Source of the DNA: Thaumasiovibrio occultus
GTDB taxonomy: Bacteria > Pseudomonadota > Gammaproteobacteria > Enterobacterales > Vibrionaceae
Reading direction: 5' to 3'
DNA: 64,000 nucleotides
NCBI GenBank assembly: GCA_019703815.1
Contig: AP023053.1
Coordinates: 482,995 to 546,994, forward strand
Shown: piece after piece, positions 44,364 through 57,867 of the stretch
How positions within the stretch are numbered: position 1 is the first letter of the stretch
Layout of the letters: each line of letters opens with the position of its first letter
Made by a program: the position numbers and the translations under genes
Notes under the pieces: generated by a model
Told to the model about the DNA's origin: nothing
The model's input: only the letters and a program-made list of their open reading frames with translations
Database searches by the model: none

Positions 44364-45332
44364 TTACTGTGCTTTATCGGCCACAAACCAGCGTTTTGCT
44401 GTTTGCTTATCGTGAAAACTCCACGCGAGAACACGGGTGATTTTGTTGCCTTGGTGCATCTCAATGACTTTTAACTGACTCACTTTTAGCGTGGTAAGTT
44501 TGGCTTTTAATGCAGGCAGATTTTCTGACTTCGCCACCAAGGTAGTGAACCATAAAACCTGATCTTTAAAGCAAATACTTTCATCGATCATGGTACTAAT
44601 AAATCGGCGTTCACCGCCTTCACACCAAAGCTCTGCAGCATTGCCGCCAAAGTTAAGCTGCTTGGTCGACGTTTGTTGCTGACCGCGTTTTACTTGGTTT
44701 TGTCGTAGGTTGCGACGTTTACGCTCGCTACCTGCACTAGCTTCTTCAGCTGAGCGATGGAACGGTGGGTTACACATCGTAAAGGTAAAACGATCTTGCG
44801 TTGTGATGATGCCTTGGAAAATGTGTTTTTGATCTACTTGATGGCGAATCGAAATCACTTTTTGTAGGGGAGGGTTGCTACTGCACAACGTCGTGGCGGC
44901 GGCCACCGAGCTTTGCTGAACATCAGAGCCCACAAAGCGCCAGCCATAAGTCGCGTGACCAAGTAATGGATAGATGCAATTGGCGCCGACCCCAATATCG
45001 AGACCGGTAAAACGCTTGCCTTGAGGGATGTCGCCATTCGCGCTCTCTGCTAATAGGTCGGCGAGGTAGTGAAGGTAATCAACACGGCCAGGGATCGGTG
45101 GGCAGAGTTGTCCGCTTGGTAGATTCCAATGTTGAATACGATAATCAGCGCACAAAAGAGCGCGATTTAACGCCACGACTGCATCAGGCTTGGCAAAGTC
45201 TATCGTTTGTCGTCCAGCAGGAGACAGAATGACAAAAGGTTTTAATGCCGGATTTGCTTTCACAAGCAGGGGAAAGTTATAGCCGTTTTTGTGCTTGTTT
45301 CGAGGGTGAAAGCCTGGCTTTTGCGCGTGCAT
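44364..45332 (-). CDS. rlmF: 23S rRNA (adenine-1618-N6)-methyltransferase RlmF
   Basis: 322 residues. It methylates A1618 of 23S rRNA using S-adenosylmethionine. The N-terminus HAQKPGFHPRNKHKNGYNFP, the SAM-binding motif LDIGVGANCIYPLLGH and the catalytic CNPPFHRSAEEA match E. coli RlmF well. The frame extends 40 codons upstream, but the family start is ATG 45332. An insertion-like stretch RQNQVKRGQQQTSTKQLNFG differs from E. coli. Confidence 0.95.
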   Translation of the reverse strand: MHAQKPGFHPRNKHKNGYNFPLLVKANPALKPFVILSPAGRQTIDFAKPDAVVALNRALLCADYRIQHWNLPSGQLCPPIPGRVDYLHYLADLLAESANGDIPQGKRFTGLDIGVGANCIYPLLGHATYGWRFVGSDVQQSSVAAATTLCSSNPPLQKVISIRHQVDQKHIFQGIITTQDRFTFTMCNPPFHRSAEEASAGSERKRRNLRQNQVKRGQQQTSTKQLNFGGNAAELWCEGGERRFISTMIDESICFKDQVLWFTTLVAKSENLPALKAKLTTLKVSQLKVIEMHQGNKITRVLAWSFHDKQTAKRWFVADKAQ

Positions 45333-45738
45333 TAGCAGATCTCTGTTACGTATTTTAGGAGAGGCACATTGTATTGATGTGGTGTAGGCGGAGCAAGTTC
45401 GATCTGCGACGTCGAGGGCACGATTCTGGTTTAGATGGTAGGGAAACGTCAATTGCGCTGGCTATTTGAGCAAATTCGGCAAGTAGTTCGGTATCAGTGC
45501 TTGAGGGTAAAGAAGTTGAGTTTTTTGTTTGATCTTTCTCATTAGATGGGAACATTCTGCCGTCCATTTTACCAGATATGGTATAGTGCAACCCATTGCT
45601 AGTCAGCGGAAAGTCACCTGTTAATCAGCGCTATTTCTCCGCACTATCCACAAACTATTTTGCCTTCCAACAATGAGAATAGTCAGCGAGCTAATTTGGC
45701 TTACCTTGCCTATTTGACTGATCCGATAAGGAGTAACG
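45333..45738. other. Divergent region between rlmF and a GNAT gene
   Basis: About 400 bases. No gene is supported. It contains the 5' region of rlmF and the ribosome binding site AAGGAG of the next gene. Confidence 0.4.
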
Positions 45739-46239
45739 ATGATCAGACATACTACGGTGCAGGATGCTCCCGCAATTAATAGAATCTATAATCACTATGT
45801 GCAAAACACGGCGATCACCTTTGATCTAGATCCTTGGACAGATGAAGAGCGCGTGCAATGGCTAGCACAGTTCAATCATGACGATTCTTCTTACCAAGCA
45901 TTCATTTATGAAGAAGATGGAGAGATTGTTGGTTTTGCTTATTTTGGCCAATTTCGTGAAAAAGCGGCATACGCGTTATCGACCGAGCTGACGTTGTATC
46001 TTGCGCCTGAACACAAAGGCAGCGGGACTGGCACCGCGTTAATGAATCACTTGTTGAAAACGGCGCAGAAATCAGGCTTTAAGAAAGCGTACTCTGTGGT
46101 CACTTTGCCTAACGCGGCATCTAGTGGTTTGCATCGCAAGTTTGCCTTTAAGCAAGTGGGTAAGCTGACGGATGTTGGATTTAAGTTTGATCGTTTTCAC
46201 AGCGTGGCAATCTATGAGCGTACGTTAAGATTTTTTTAA
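45739..46239 (+). CDS. GNAT acetyltransferase, phosphinothricin-acetyltransferase-like
   Basis: 166 residues. The start IRHTTVQDAPAINRIYNHYV and the motif A region ELTLYLAPEHKGSGTGTALM are typical of the PAT/Bar-like and methionine-sulfoximine acetyltransferases. The product probably N-acetylates an amino acid analogue. AAGGAG precedes the ATG. The stop is directly followed by the next start (0 bases), so the two are translationally coupled. Confidence 0.9.
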   Translation: MIRHTTVQDAPAINRIYNHYVQNTAITFDLDPWTDEERVQWLAQFNHDDSSYQAFIYEEDGEIVGFAYFGQFREKAAYALSTELTLYLAPEHKGSGTGTALMNHLLKTAQKSGFKKAYSVVTLPNAASSGLHRKFAFKQVGKLTDVGFKFDRFHSVAIYERTLRFF

Positions 46240-46464
46240 ATGTTAGATAAACAAACACTATTGAGATTGGCTAATACCAAAATTCCGTTTGGTAAGTACG
46301 CAGGCTGTTATTTGGTTTTCGTGCCAGAAGAATATTTGCTTTGGTTTGAAAAGAAGGGCTTTCCACCGGGTGAACTTGGCGAACAACTCGCGATGATGCT
46401 TGAGTTAAAACGACAAGGCGTCGATCAGGTGCTCGTACCGCTAATTCGTGACGATATTCGCTAG
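46240..46464 (+). CDS. DUF3820 family protein
   Basis: 74 residues. The segment TKIPFGKYAGCYLVFVPEEY with its basic residues and LLWFEKKGFPPGELGEQLAM are typical of DUF3820, described in some bacteria as a putative quorum-sensing-regulated virulence factor. The molecular role is unknown. It has no own ribosome binding site and relies on the preceding GNAT gene. Confidence 0.85.
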   Translation: MLDKQTLLRLANTKIPFGKYAGCYLVFVPEEYLLWFEKKGFPPGELGEQLAMMLELKRQGVDQVLVPLIRDDIR

Positions 46465-46572
46465 TTCAGTCACGTTAGCCTATATTTATAAGGTTAAAAA
46501 TGCCCGTAATTTGGTAGGCTAATATCGGTTGCAATCAGTGTTCAACGGGCCTTTTTTCAGGAGGAAAGTAGT

Positions 46573-46848
46573 TTGAGCGCGGAATCTACACAACAGATGG
46601 AATTTGCCATCAGCCGAATCGACACTCAGTCTGGGGTTTATCGCGCAGAAGGGACTGCCGAGCTGAAAGGCATGCAGATCATTGCGCTTCACTACACTGA
46701 AGTTTGCCATTTAACTCAAGATGGGTGGCAGGAGTTGGATCTGTCGCATCAGCAGACAGAAACCATGCTTCAAACGATTTATAGCGAAGTATCAGAAAAG
46801 ATTTTAGAAGACGTTCAGTTCCCGACCGGCTGCCATCACAGCTTATAG
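46573..46848 (+). CDS. Hypothetical protein, 91 residues
   Basis: Start TTG 46573 with GGAGGAAA upstream gives a 91-residue protein with no signal peptide (TQQMEFAISRIDTQSGVYRA and a later CHLTQDGWQELDL). The strong site makes translation from TTG credible. Not recognised. About 275 AT-rich bases follow before luxQ. Confidence 0.55.
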   Translation: MSAESTQQMEFAISRIDTQSGVYRAEGTAELKGMQIIALHYTEVCHLTQDGWQELDLSHQQTETMLQTIYSEVSEKILEDVQFPTGCHHSL

Positions 46849-47124
46849 GCGGTTTACGCGTTTCGCTTAACGTTTGGTGTTAGAAATATTATCCCAGCTG
46901 TTCCCCATCCTGCTTTGGCGGCGTGTGTGCCGCCAATCATCAAGCAAGTCATTCATTTTAGTGTGAACTCGCGCCATCCGAAAAGTGAATTGAACGGATG
47001 GCGTAGCTTGGTACGTCTATGAGTCTGCGGTGCTATCAGCGCTGAATAAGGTAGCCCTTTACGGAGTACGTTCAGTAGGGCGTATATAACCGCTCTCGAT
47101 AAGATAGCTAAGATACGACGTCAC

Positions 47125-49743
<2,619 letters not shown>

Positions 49744-49746
49744 TTA

Positions 49747-50880
<1,134 letters not shown>

Positions 50881-51065
50881 TCACTATAGACCAATGTTTT
50901 GGCTTTGTTGGAGTTTACCTTACTGACAGTATTTTGTCTGTTCTCTTCCTTTAGAACTATTACCAGAGGAAATTGATTGGGTATTCTGCATCCTAATTGG
51001 TGATTAATTGTCTTAGGTTAAATTCGTTTTACGCCATTTTTCAGATGAAAACCTGAGTAAATGCA

Positions 51066-51968
51066 CTAGGAAATCATTGCGGTATGATAATCCGCGCCAC
51101 GCAACATGGCATGTACCAATTCATTGGCATCAAATTTCGTTAAGGCTTCATGGGCACCCACTTGGCGAGCCTGCGAGACGCTGATCTCGCTCGATATCGA
51201 GGTGTGCAGAATAATATAGGCGCGATTCAATACCGCCGTGTTTTGGATCTCAAAAGCCAGTTCATAGCCATCCAGTCCCGGCATTTCAATATCGCTAACC
51301 ACAATATCAAAAGCCTGTTGTGTCGCTGCAGCGTGATGTAATAGCGCTAATGCTTCTTTTCCATTCTTGGTGACTGAGTAGGGGATACTGATGGAATCCA
51401 ACGCATCAGACAATTGACGACGTGCGACAGCTGAATCATCCACAAGTAAGATATTCAACGGGCGGAGTTTTTCTCTTTGTACATCGGTAACAACAGGGTG
51501 AGTGTTGCTGTGCATATCAGGGAAGACATTGGCGAGAATAAGCTCAATGTCGAGCAACTGAACCAATTGCTCTCCAACGTTTAAAATGCCTGTGACGAAG
51601 AGGGAATGACCCATATGGTCTGGTGCCGGGATGATCTGTCCCCAATCAAACTCGACAATTTTGTTGATCTTCCTAACGAGAAAACCGACCTGCATGTTAT
51701 GGCAATCGGTAACAATAATGGAGCATTGCGATCTTTCATCGGCGGTAATCGAGCGATACCCAATTGCTTTCGCCATATCTATCACAGGTAAAGTTATCCC
51801 GCGAAAATGGGTCGAGCCCAGAATAAAAGGGTGAGCGTTGGGGATAACTGTGAGGCGTTGATACGGAATGATCTCACGGATCTTTAAGGTGCCCATCGCA
51901 AAGCTTTGGGTCTGAGAGAGTGCGAAAATCAGCATTCCCTGTGAGGCGCTGGTGGCATTTTTCAGCAT
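51066..51968 (-). CDS. cheV: CheV-type chemotaxis coupling protein
   Basis: 300 residues. A CheW-like domain (about 10-155, MGTLKIREIIPYQRLTVIPN) is followed by a receiver domain with LVDDSAVARRQL and the phospho-acceptor Asp in IVVSDIEMPGLDGYEL. CheV links receptors to CheA and may aid adaptation. Vibrionaceae usually have several cheV copies. No chemoreceptor gene is nearby. Confidence 0.93.
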   Translation of the reverse strand: MLKNATSASQGMLIFALSQTQSFAMGTLKIREIIPYQRLTVIPNAHPFILGSTHFRGITLPVIDMAKAIGYRSITADERSQCSIIVTDCHNMQVGFLVRKINKIVEFDWGQIIPAPDHMGHSLFVTGILNVGEQLVQLLDIELILANVFPDMHSNTHPVVTDVQREKLRPLNILLVDDSAVARRQLSDALDSISIPYSVTKNGKEALALLHHAAATQQAFDIVVSDIEMPGLDGYELAFEIQNTAVLNRAYIILHTSISSEISVSQARQVGAHEALTKFDANELVHAMLRGADYHTAMIS

Positions 51969-52104
51969 GGCCTAATCCGTCAAATAGAAAACCAGAATTA
52001 TCATGGCATCGAATACGGTTCCAAACTAGCGCGATGTCTGATTTTATGAGATCGCGCAACCTTGGTCAGATAGTTCAGATATCCTTTTGTGATCAATGAT
52101 TAAG

Positions 52105-52281
52105 CTATAAAGGCTTCACATAGGTCACAACCCATTCTCCGGATCGGATTTTCTCATTAAACCGCTCAATACTGACACACCGGCGTTTGACTTCATGACC
52201 ACACAACCAATAGATGGCCCCTTCAATATAGGTATAAAACGTCTCTCTACTTAATTTGGGGGCGTAGAACTGAATTTCCAT
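52105..52281 (-). CDS. Small protein, 58 residues
   Basis: Starts at ATG 52281 (MEIQFYAPKLSRETFYTYIE), with AAGGGAAA 6 bases upstream, and ends KPL at TAG 52105. It contains two Cys in LCGHEVKRRCV and basic residues, and no membrane segment. Not recognised, though the site and codon use look genuine. It lies just outside the probable phage end. Confidence 0.55.
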   Translation of the reverse strand: MEIQFYAPKLSRETFYTYIEGAIYWLCGHEVKRRCVSIERFNEKIRSGEWVVTYVKPL

Positions 52282-52996
52282 ACTATTTCCCTTTATATAA
52301 GTTAATTTGGATTAAATCTTTGTTAAATAAATAGGTAAAAGCGATATTTTCAGTCTACGGCGTTGGTTGGGGTTTGTAAATTGATATACATCAAGTGTTG
52401 CTGATTTTTGTTCTCATTTTCCTTATTTGAAATTTAAAGATTGATCTTGATTCCTTTTCGGAATTATTGATTTTCATTTTGACATTTTCATGAAGATTGA
52501 AGAGATAAAAGGAATTTATCCACATTAGTGTTGGCGAGAGTTAATCAGGAAGTTGACTGAATAACTGTCGTTGATGTTAAACATATAAAGACAGATAAAT
52601 CTGAATTAAAACGGGAGGATAGGTCGAAATGAAGTGCGGTTATTAGTGCATTTGTACTTAGAGTGCAAGCACTTTTTCGTTGTGAATATCCACAGAAGTA
52701 GTGTATAAGCCTGTGGAAAACTCGAGTGAATCCAATGGCGCTAGGCACTCCTGATCATGTCAATACATCATGGAAAAAAAGTCGCAAAATAAATCGAGAT
52801 TCTAAAAGTGGTTCAAATTGTTGTAATGAAATTATGTTTGCGTGTTTTCGTGGTAGGAAATGTAGCCCGCCGCTTTGCGTGAGAAAAGAAAACGCGTAGG
52901 GTGAGAAAACTTGCTGGTCGTTTTTTTCACGCTAACCGTTTTTTATCACTTTATGTGAATCTACTGTGTTAATTGACAGCATAGTGTAAATATTAC
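52282..52996. other. AT-rich region between host and prophage
   Basis: About 715 bases without a supported gene. The right part (52840-52932) holds a cluster of short repeated motifs (see separate entry). The host-phage boundary is probably here. Confidence 0.5.
52840..52932. repeat. Cluster of GCGTGAGAAAA-like motifs, possible phage end sites
   Basis: Related 10-11-base motifs occur at 52877-52887 (GCGTGAGAAAA), 52899-52909 (GGGTGAGAAAA) and 52921-52932 (GCGTGAAAAAAA on the minus strand). A looser copy at 52840-52853 reads CCACGAAAACACGC on the minus strand. Repeated sites of this kind bind transposase at the ends of Mu-like phages. Assignment to a phage end is inference. Confidence 0.4.
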
Positions 52997-55126
52997 TTAA
53001 CCGCTTGTTGTTTGGATCACTTTTACCCTGTGTATAAAGTCGAGCAACGATTCTCTGCCGCTTCTCCTCGTTCGTAGCCTCACTATCAACTCATCTACAG
53101 AGGGATCTAATGTGCTTATAGTAAAGGAGGAGATCGCACCCTGCTGCTGGTGGATGAGCACCCCGTTTTGGTCTTCAATGGTGATCTGGGTTTCGGTGCC
53201 CGGCTCTGGGCTTCCGTTGGCAAACCACGTTGTTAACTGCTCCGGGTAGCTGGCTTGGCTTAGTCGGTTACGGTGTGCCCATGTAATGTTAAGGGGCAGC
53301 GTTGCGCTGGCGGGCCAATATTGATTGTTAAACTTCACGTTGTTCACGGGTAGCGGCCTGATAGCGCGGGCGTTGACCGTGGCTTGAATCACGTTTGATT
53401 GTGCCTCGGGTAGTGTGCCCAACGGCGTGACGGTGAGGGCACGTAGCTGCACACTTTCACCATTGATAAATTCAGCTTCCACGCCATCGGGGGAAAGGGC
53501 CGCAATCCATGCGCCATTGCCATGGGGTGTTGGGTGGGTGTCCAGTACGCCGCGCACCAACGTAGCCATGCCGTTCGCGACACTCGTCACCACCACCAAC
53601 TCATCACCCAATGCGCACACCGTCGGTAATTCGGCTTGCTGCAATACGTTGTCACTTACTGGCGCGTTGGTGGCCTGTGCGTCAATCGCTTGGGTTAAGT
53701 ACGATGATGGGGAAAACATCGCCCGGTGGCTAAACACCCAACGGCCCGCATTGTTGAAATAAAGGTCAACGCCTTGAGTGTCGGTGGTTGGGCGCTGTGC
53801 GAGCCACAATAGCAAGCCGCTATCGTCGCTCATGCTGGCGAGTTCCGACGGCTTCAAAGTGCTTGCCAATGCCCAGTAAGGCGCTTCCATTGCCAATTGG
53901 CGCACCACGGGTTGCGGCTCTGAGAGCGGCACTTGCCAATCGCTTGGCGGTGGTGGGGTAAACACGCCACTGGTGGATGAAAACACATCCTCAATAACCT
54001 GTAACCGGGTTTCGGGTTTATCCATGCTGCCGCGTCGCTTCTTTTGCACTCGCATCACATGGTTTAGGCCAGCTGCGGGAAACTCGATTTTGACCACATC
54101 GCCGGGCTGAAAATGGGCGGCAGTGGTATCACATAGTACCTCGGCAGTGAGTAGGCGTGACGAAAGCAGTTTCAGTTCGCGCATAGCGACTTTGTAAGCC
54201 AACGCCGCGTCTTGTATCATCGGGAAGTTCACCGTTTCGCCAATCGTGCGGCCCACTGCGGCGCGCATCGCGGAATTGACCACCGTAATGGCGGCTTTTT
54301 CATGTGTGTTAGGATCGGTGTAAGTCACGGTAAGTGTATTCACAATGTCGGCGGCTGTGTGGCGCTTGGCATTGCGAACAGTGCGAATATGCTGCTCATT
54401 AAGCACGGGCAGGGTGTTGGGGTCAAAGTCATCACGGGCCAATCGAATGGTGACTTTTCCGGTAATTTCATCTGTGAAAACGTGGCCGTTAATATAGCGG
54501 CAAATATCTTTGATAAAATCCTCAACGGGCTGCTGACGAAACCAGTGGATATTAAGGCCAAAGCGCTCATTCCAAAGTTGATCCGCAACGTGAGTAAAGG
54601 CAGCGTTATCGACATTGGTGTTTCCCGCGCCCCATTCAGGGCACTCAATCAATTCATGGACTAGATGGGCGGCGTTTAAGCCGTTACCTGTGTCAGCTTT
54701 CTCGCTGTACCACATCGGGTTGCCGTCCCAACCTGTTTGGATGCGCTCAACCTCGATGGCCACCGGGGGCGGAAACGATGAGTTACCCATATACGTTTGG
54801 CGAAACACAAGCGAGGTAAGATGGCGAAATGCACTTAGCAGCCCGCCTTTGGCGCACTTGGCCAGCAGATAATCGTTTTGCTCTTGGTTGGCGTCGCCAA
54901 ACATCATATCAACGTGGCCGCGCACACCGCCCGCCTTGTCGGCTTCACCAAACAAGGTGGGTTTATTGATGTAAATGCGCTGATTGCTGGTAATGTCTTG
55001 CTCGAAACCGACTTTTTCACCAAACCAAATGCGTTTAATTACATCCACCGGGCCATGGCAAAGCACCAAATGTTGGCCCCAATACCAGCGGTGGCCGATT
55101 ACGCTTTTCTTTTTCTTTCCACCCAT
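52997..55126 (-). CDS. Phage tail tip / central hub protein (J-like)
   Basis: 709 residues, last gene of the tail module. The N-terminal half (residues 1-390) looks like the phage hub fold (IGHRWYWGQHLVLCHGPVDV, later NTLTVTYTDPNTHEKAAITV and HFQPGDVVKIEFPAAGLNH). The C-terminal part is beta-rich with a fibronectin-like end (TWFANGSPEPGTETQITIED), which may reach the receptor. Hub proteins of this kind sit at the tail tip of siphophages. It overlaps the preceding small gene by 28 bases. Confidence 0.82.
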   Translation of the reverse strand: MGGKKKKSVIGHRWYWGQHLVLCHGPVDVIKRIWFGEKVGFEQDITSNQRIYINKPTLFGEADKAGGVRGHVDMMFGDANQEQNDYLLAKCAKGGLLSAFRHLTSLVFRQTYMGNSSFPPPVAIEVERIQTGWDGNPMWYSEKADTGNGLNAAHLVHELIECPEWGAGNTNVDNAAFTHVADQLWNERFGLNIHWFRQQPVEDFIKDICRYINGHVFTDEITGKVTIRLARDDFDPNTLPVLNEQHIRTVRNAKRHTAADIVNTLTVTYTDPNTHEKAAITVVNSAMRAAVGRTIGETVNFPMIQDAALAYKVAMRELKLLSSRLLTAEVLCDTTAAHFQPGDVVKIEFPAAGLNHVMRVQKKRRGSMDKPETRLQVIEDVFSSTSGVFTPPPPSDWQVPLSEPQPVVRQLAMEAPYWALASTLKPSELASMSDDSGLLLWLAQRPTTDTQGVDLYFNNAGRWVFSHRAMFSPSSYLTQAIDAQATNAPVSDNVLQQAELPTVCALGDELVVVTSVANGMATLVRGVLDTHPTPHGNGAWIAALSPDGVEAEFINGESVQLRALTVTPLGTLPEAQSNVIQATVNARAIRPLPVNNVKFNNQYWPASATLPLNITWAHRNRLSQASYPEQLTTWFANGSPEPGTETQITIEDQNGVLIHQQQGAISSFTISTLDPSVDELIVRLRTRRSGRESLLDFIHRVKVIQTTSG

Positions 55127-55308
55127 GCGATCACCTTGTCTACTTGTGGATCATTAAATTGCTTGGCACGTTCGATGGTCATGCCGTGTTTCACAAATTC
55201 ATTCCAGCTTATGCCTTGGTTTGCCATCCATTCACGCACCCCACTGCAGCAAAAGCCCGCCGGGGCCAAGTCGGTGGAATAGATTTTATTTGCGGATTTC
55301 TTCACTGC
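55099..55308 (-). CDS. Small phage tail-tip protein
   Basis: 69 residues when started at GTG 55308, which has GGGGAG 9 bases upstream; the longer frame from 55359 would overlap the previous gene by 74 bases. It contains APAGFCCSGVREWMANQGIS. Position between the tip genes and the hub suggests a tip assembly role. Not recognised as a named family. Confidence 0.6.
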   Translation of the reverse strand, partial: AVKKSANKIYSTDLAPAGFCCSGVREWMANQGISWNEFVKHGMTIERAKQFNDPQVDKVIAWVERKRKA

Positions 55309-55495
55309 GTAAATCTCCCCACCAATACACCGTCGCACTGGTAATTTTGGCTTTACCAAACACCACGCCTATTGGTTTTCCTTCTTCTATTTCGGGCGCT
55401 TTCGGCTCTTTGGCTTCTGGCCCCGGTTGTTCTTTTTGTAATTCGCGAACCGCTCTAAATAGGGCATAAATGCCAACCAGTAATAAAAAAGACAT
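55286..55495 (-). CDS. Small phage protein with an N-terminal membrane helix
   Basis: 69 residues: a membrane helix (about 2-18, FLLLVGIYALFRAV), an acidic Pro-rich linker, and GVVFGKAKITSATVYWWGDL, a motif seen in tail-tip assembly proteins of siphophages. It overlaps the next gene by 23 bases. Confidence 0.6.
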   Translation of the reverse strand: MSFLLLVGIYALFRAVRELQKEQPGPEAKEPKAPEIEEGKPIGVVFGKAKITSATVYWWGDLRSEEIRK

Positions 55496-55504
55496 CGTAT
55501 TTCC

Positions 55505-56251
55505 TTAACGGTCGATAGGGTCGCCTGTGTAGGGGTTTTTGGTGGGTAGATGGGCAGCACCGCCAAAGTTGAGAATGTTATTGAAGCGCTCGGCGCAACA
55601 AGGCATGGTGCGGTCACAACCTTGGATCAACTCAATCCGTGCTCCGACATCCAACGCGGCGTGGTGCAATAACACCAACGCCGTTGAGCTGACTTGGCTT
55701 TCGATGAAATGGTTTTCGTTGTTAACCCGTAAATAGCCATATTGAAATTGCAGTGGCACAGGTAAATCGAGGGTGATTTGGTTGCCACTGATTGCCGCGA
55801 TAGCGTTGATGTATGGCTGCACCGTTACCCCGCATTTCCGGCTGCCCAAGTCATACCGACATAGCGGTGAAACCACTTCCACCAAACCCGTGACCTGCAT
55901 TTGGGTTTGGACGGGTTCCAGTTCGACTTTTACCCAACCTTCATTCCATACCCCGGCCACAATCCGCCCCGTAAAGACGGTGCGCCATCCGGTAATTTCG
56001 CGGCGGCGAATGGTCAACGTAGGGGCAATGTTTAACGGCGGATTGAGTACCAGTGCGGCCAGTTCACAGCCCGCCGCCACCTCGAAATTGGTATCGACTT
56101 TGAGCGGGTCTGAGGATTGTTCAATGGTTGCACTGCGGTGAATCGGTTGGCTTAACCACTGTAAGCCATCGACTTGGCAATCTTGCTGGGCCGAGGTAAA
56201 GCGCCAAACGTCATCAAATACGCTCACCTGATAAAGCTCGGTTACTGTCAT
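55505..56251 (-). CDS. BR0599/DUF2163-like phage tail protein
   Basis: 248 residues. The C-terminal region has the cysteine pattern of this family (VEVVSPLCRYDLGSRKCGVT, then QGCDRTMPCCAERFNNILNF), which may bind metal at the distal tail. Such proteins lie between the tape measure and hub genes of GTA-type and B3-type tails. It overlaps the preceding gene by 4 bases. Confidence 0.82.
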   Translation of the reverse strand: MTVTELYQVSVFDDVWRFTSAQQDCQVDGLQWLSQPIHRSATIEQSSDPLKVDTNFEVAAGCELAALVLNPPLNIAPTLTIRRREITGWRTVFTGRIVAGVWNEGWVKVELEPVQTQMQVTGLVEVVSPLCRYDLGSRKCGVTVQPYINAIAAISGNQITLDLPVPLQFQYGYLRVNNENHFIESQVSSTALVLLHHAALDVGARIELIQGCDRTMPCCAERFNNILNFGGAAHLPTKNPYTGDPIDR

Positions 56252-57867
56252 TGTGGGTACTCCGTGGGCGGCACTTCAATCAACGATAGGGTGACGCTCG
56301 ATTGGTATTTGGTGTGCTTAAACTTCCAATTGTCATCGTCGCAGCGCACCAAATAGAGCAGGTGGCCCGCCGTTAAATCGGCATCGGTGACGGGGTGAGT
56401 GTTTGGCGTGTCGATAGCCAAAATCTCGTTGCCGTTGGCGTCCAAACCTTCGGGCCTTGCTGCCACCAACTCGGGGCCGTCAGCCCACTCAAGCCAAAGG
56501 TGCAAGCCCTGCGGCCAACGCTCGGTAAAGCCGCGACGTTCGACCACCAACTTATTGCGGGTACACAGTGCCGCGATGCGAATTTCGTGGCCATAGCTCA
56601 ACCACCACACCGGGTTTAAACCGCCTTTAAACGCCGTTAAACGCTGACGGAAAGCTAAACGATCCCCATGGTCTAAAAGCTCAATATCGACTTGCTTTCG
56701 ATGCACATCGCGTTGCAAAAAATTCACCGGGGTATTGGTCGCGGTGCGGCGCTGTTTCCATGGGAATTTGGCCCGTGTTCGGGCTTGCTTGCGGTACTCG
56801 GTTAGCACCGGAATGCCTCGGTAATTGACAGGCCAAGGCGACGCGGGCAGGGTGAACAGCTCGGTATTGAGAAAGCTGATCTCTTGGTTTGTTTCCAGCC
56901 CACGGCGATTGGTTTTGATGCCGTCTTTGGAAATGGCAAAGCGGATTGGCAATAGGGTGGCGTTGCGGTGATCGCGCTGCACTTGGCCTTTGAGTTCCAG
57001 CGTGCTGGGCGTGATGGCGGCAATGTTGACCAACTCATAATCATGCTCGTTGTGATAGAGCAAGGCGCTATCGTTAAACTCGCGCTGGCCCACGCTTGCT
57101 GCAATGGTGGTGGCTCCGGCTTGCACGCTCACGTTGGGGATCGCATCCAGCCATAGCGGCACTGCCAGCGGAAAATCGCCGTTAATGGCAAAGCGCATCT
57201 CGTTGGAAAGGGCCAAATCGCGGTGGTGCGTATAGCGATAACTGAGGCTTTGCACGGGCCAATCGGCGTTGTTAAGGCGCTGCTCGGCGCTGCGCGTTTC
57301 AATGATGGCGGTCGCCCACTGCCATTGCTCAACTACCGGGTAGATTGGCGGGTACGGCCAGATCACCAACTTGGTGCCGTTCACGCTTAACGAGGTCGCC
57401 GCGTGATCAAACTGCCAGCGCCAATGCGCATCAATCCGCACGGGCACTTTGTCAGACACATTCAGCACATAGCGAAACGTGCCGCCATGTGGGGCGAGCG
57501 TCGTGCCGCCCTCAATGCTCACAAGGTTTAGGCCGCTGTTGCCATTGGCGGTGAGAGATTGCAGCGTGAGCGGTTGCTCGAATGAACTCCACACTTTGAC
57601 ATCATGGCTTGATGGGCCGGAAATAAAGCCCAGCTCAATTTGCGCAGGTTCAATAAAAATCGAGTTTTTAAAATCACGTTCCCAAAAGCTAGGCACAAAG
57701 CTATTTTGCTTTGTTTTCCCCGGTTCCAGCGCAAACGCTTCTGTACTGGTTGAGCCATAAACTAACGCAGGTTCCACCACGGGCGTGGGAATCGGCTTAG
57801 GTGGTAGGCGTTTGCCCTCAAACCAAAAACGCGAATCAACTACCCATAGGGATTTAAGCATCGCCAC
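56248..57867 (-). CDS. Large distal-tail structural protein
   Basis: 539 residues. Beta-rich throughout, with many Trp (WRWQFDHAATSLSVN, WWLSYGHEIRIAALCTRNKL). I do not recognise a named family, but similar-sized proteins stand at this position in B3/D3112-like phages. It overlaps both neighbours by a few bases, so the tail genes form one tight transcript. Confidence 0.65.
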   Translation of the reverse strand: MAMLKSLWVVDSRFWFEGKRLPPKPIPTPVVEPALVYGSTSTEAFALEPGKTKQNSFVPSFWERDFKNSIFIEPAQIELGFISGPSSHDVKVWSSFEQPLTLQSLTANGNSGLNLVSIEGGTTLAPHGGTFRYVLNVSDKVPVRIDAHWRWQFDHAATSLSVNGTKLVIWPYPPIYPVVEQWQWATAIIETRSAEQRLNNADWPVQSLSYRYTHHRDLALSNEMRFAINGDFPLAVPLWLDAIPNVSVQAGATTIAASVGQREFNDSALLYHNEHDYELVNIAAITPSTLELKGQVQRDHRNATLLPIRFAISKDGIKTNRRGLETNQEISFLNTELFTLPASPWPVNYRGIPVLTEYRKQARTRAKFPWKQRRTATNTPVNFLQRDVHRKQVDIELLDHGDRLAFRQRLTAFKGGLNPVWWLSYGHEIRIAALCTRNKLVVERRGFTERWPQGLHLWLEWADGPELVAARPEGLDANGNEILAIDTPNTHPVTDADLTAGHLLYLVRCDDDNWKFKHTKYQSSVTLSLIEVPPTEYPQ

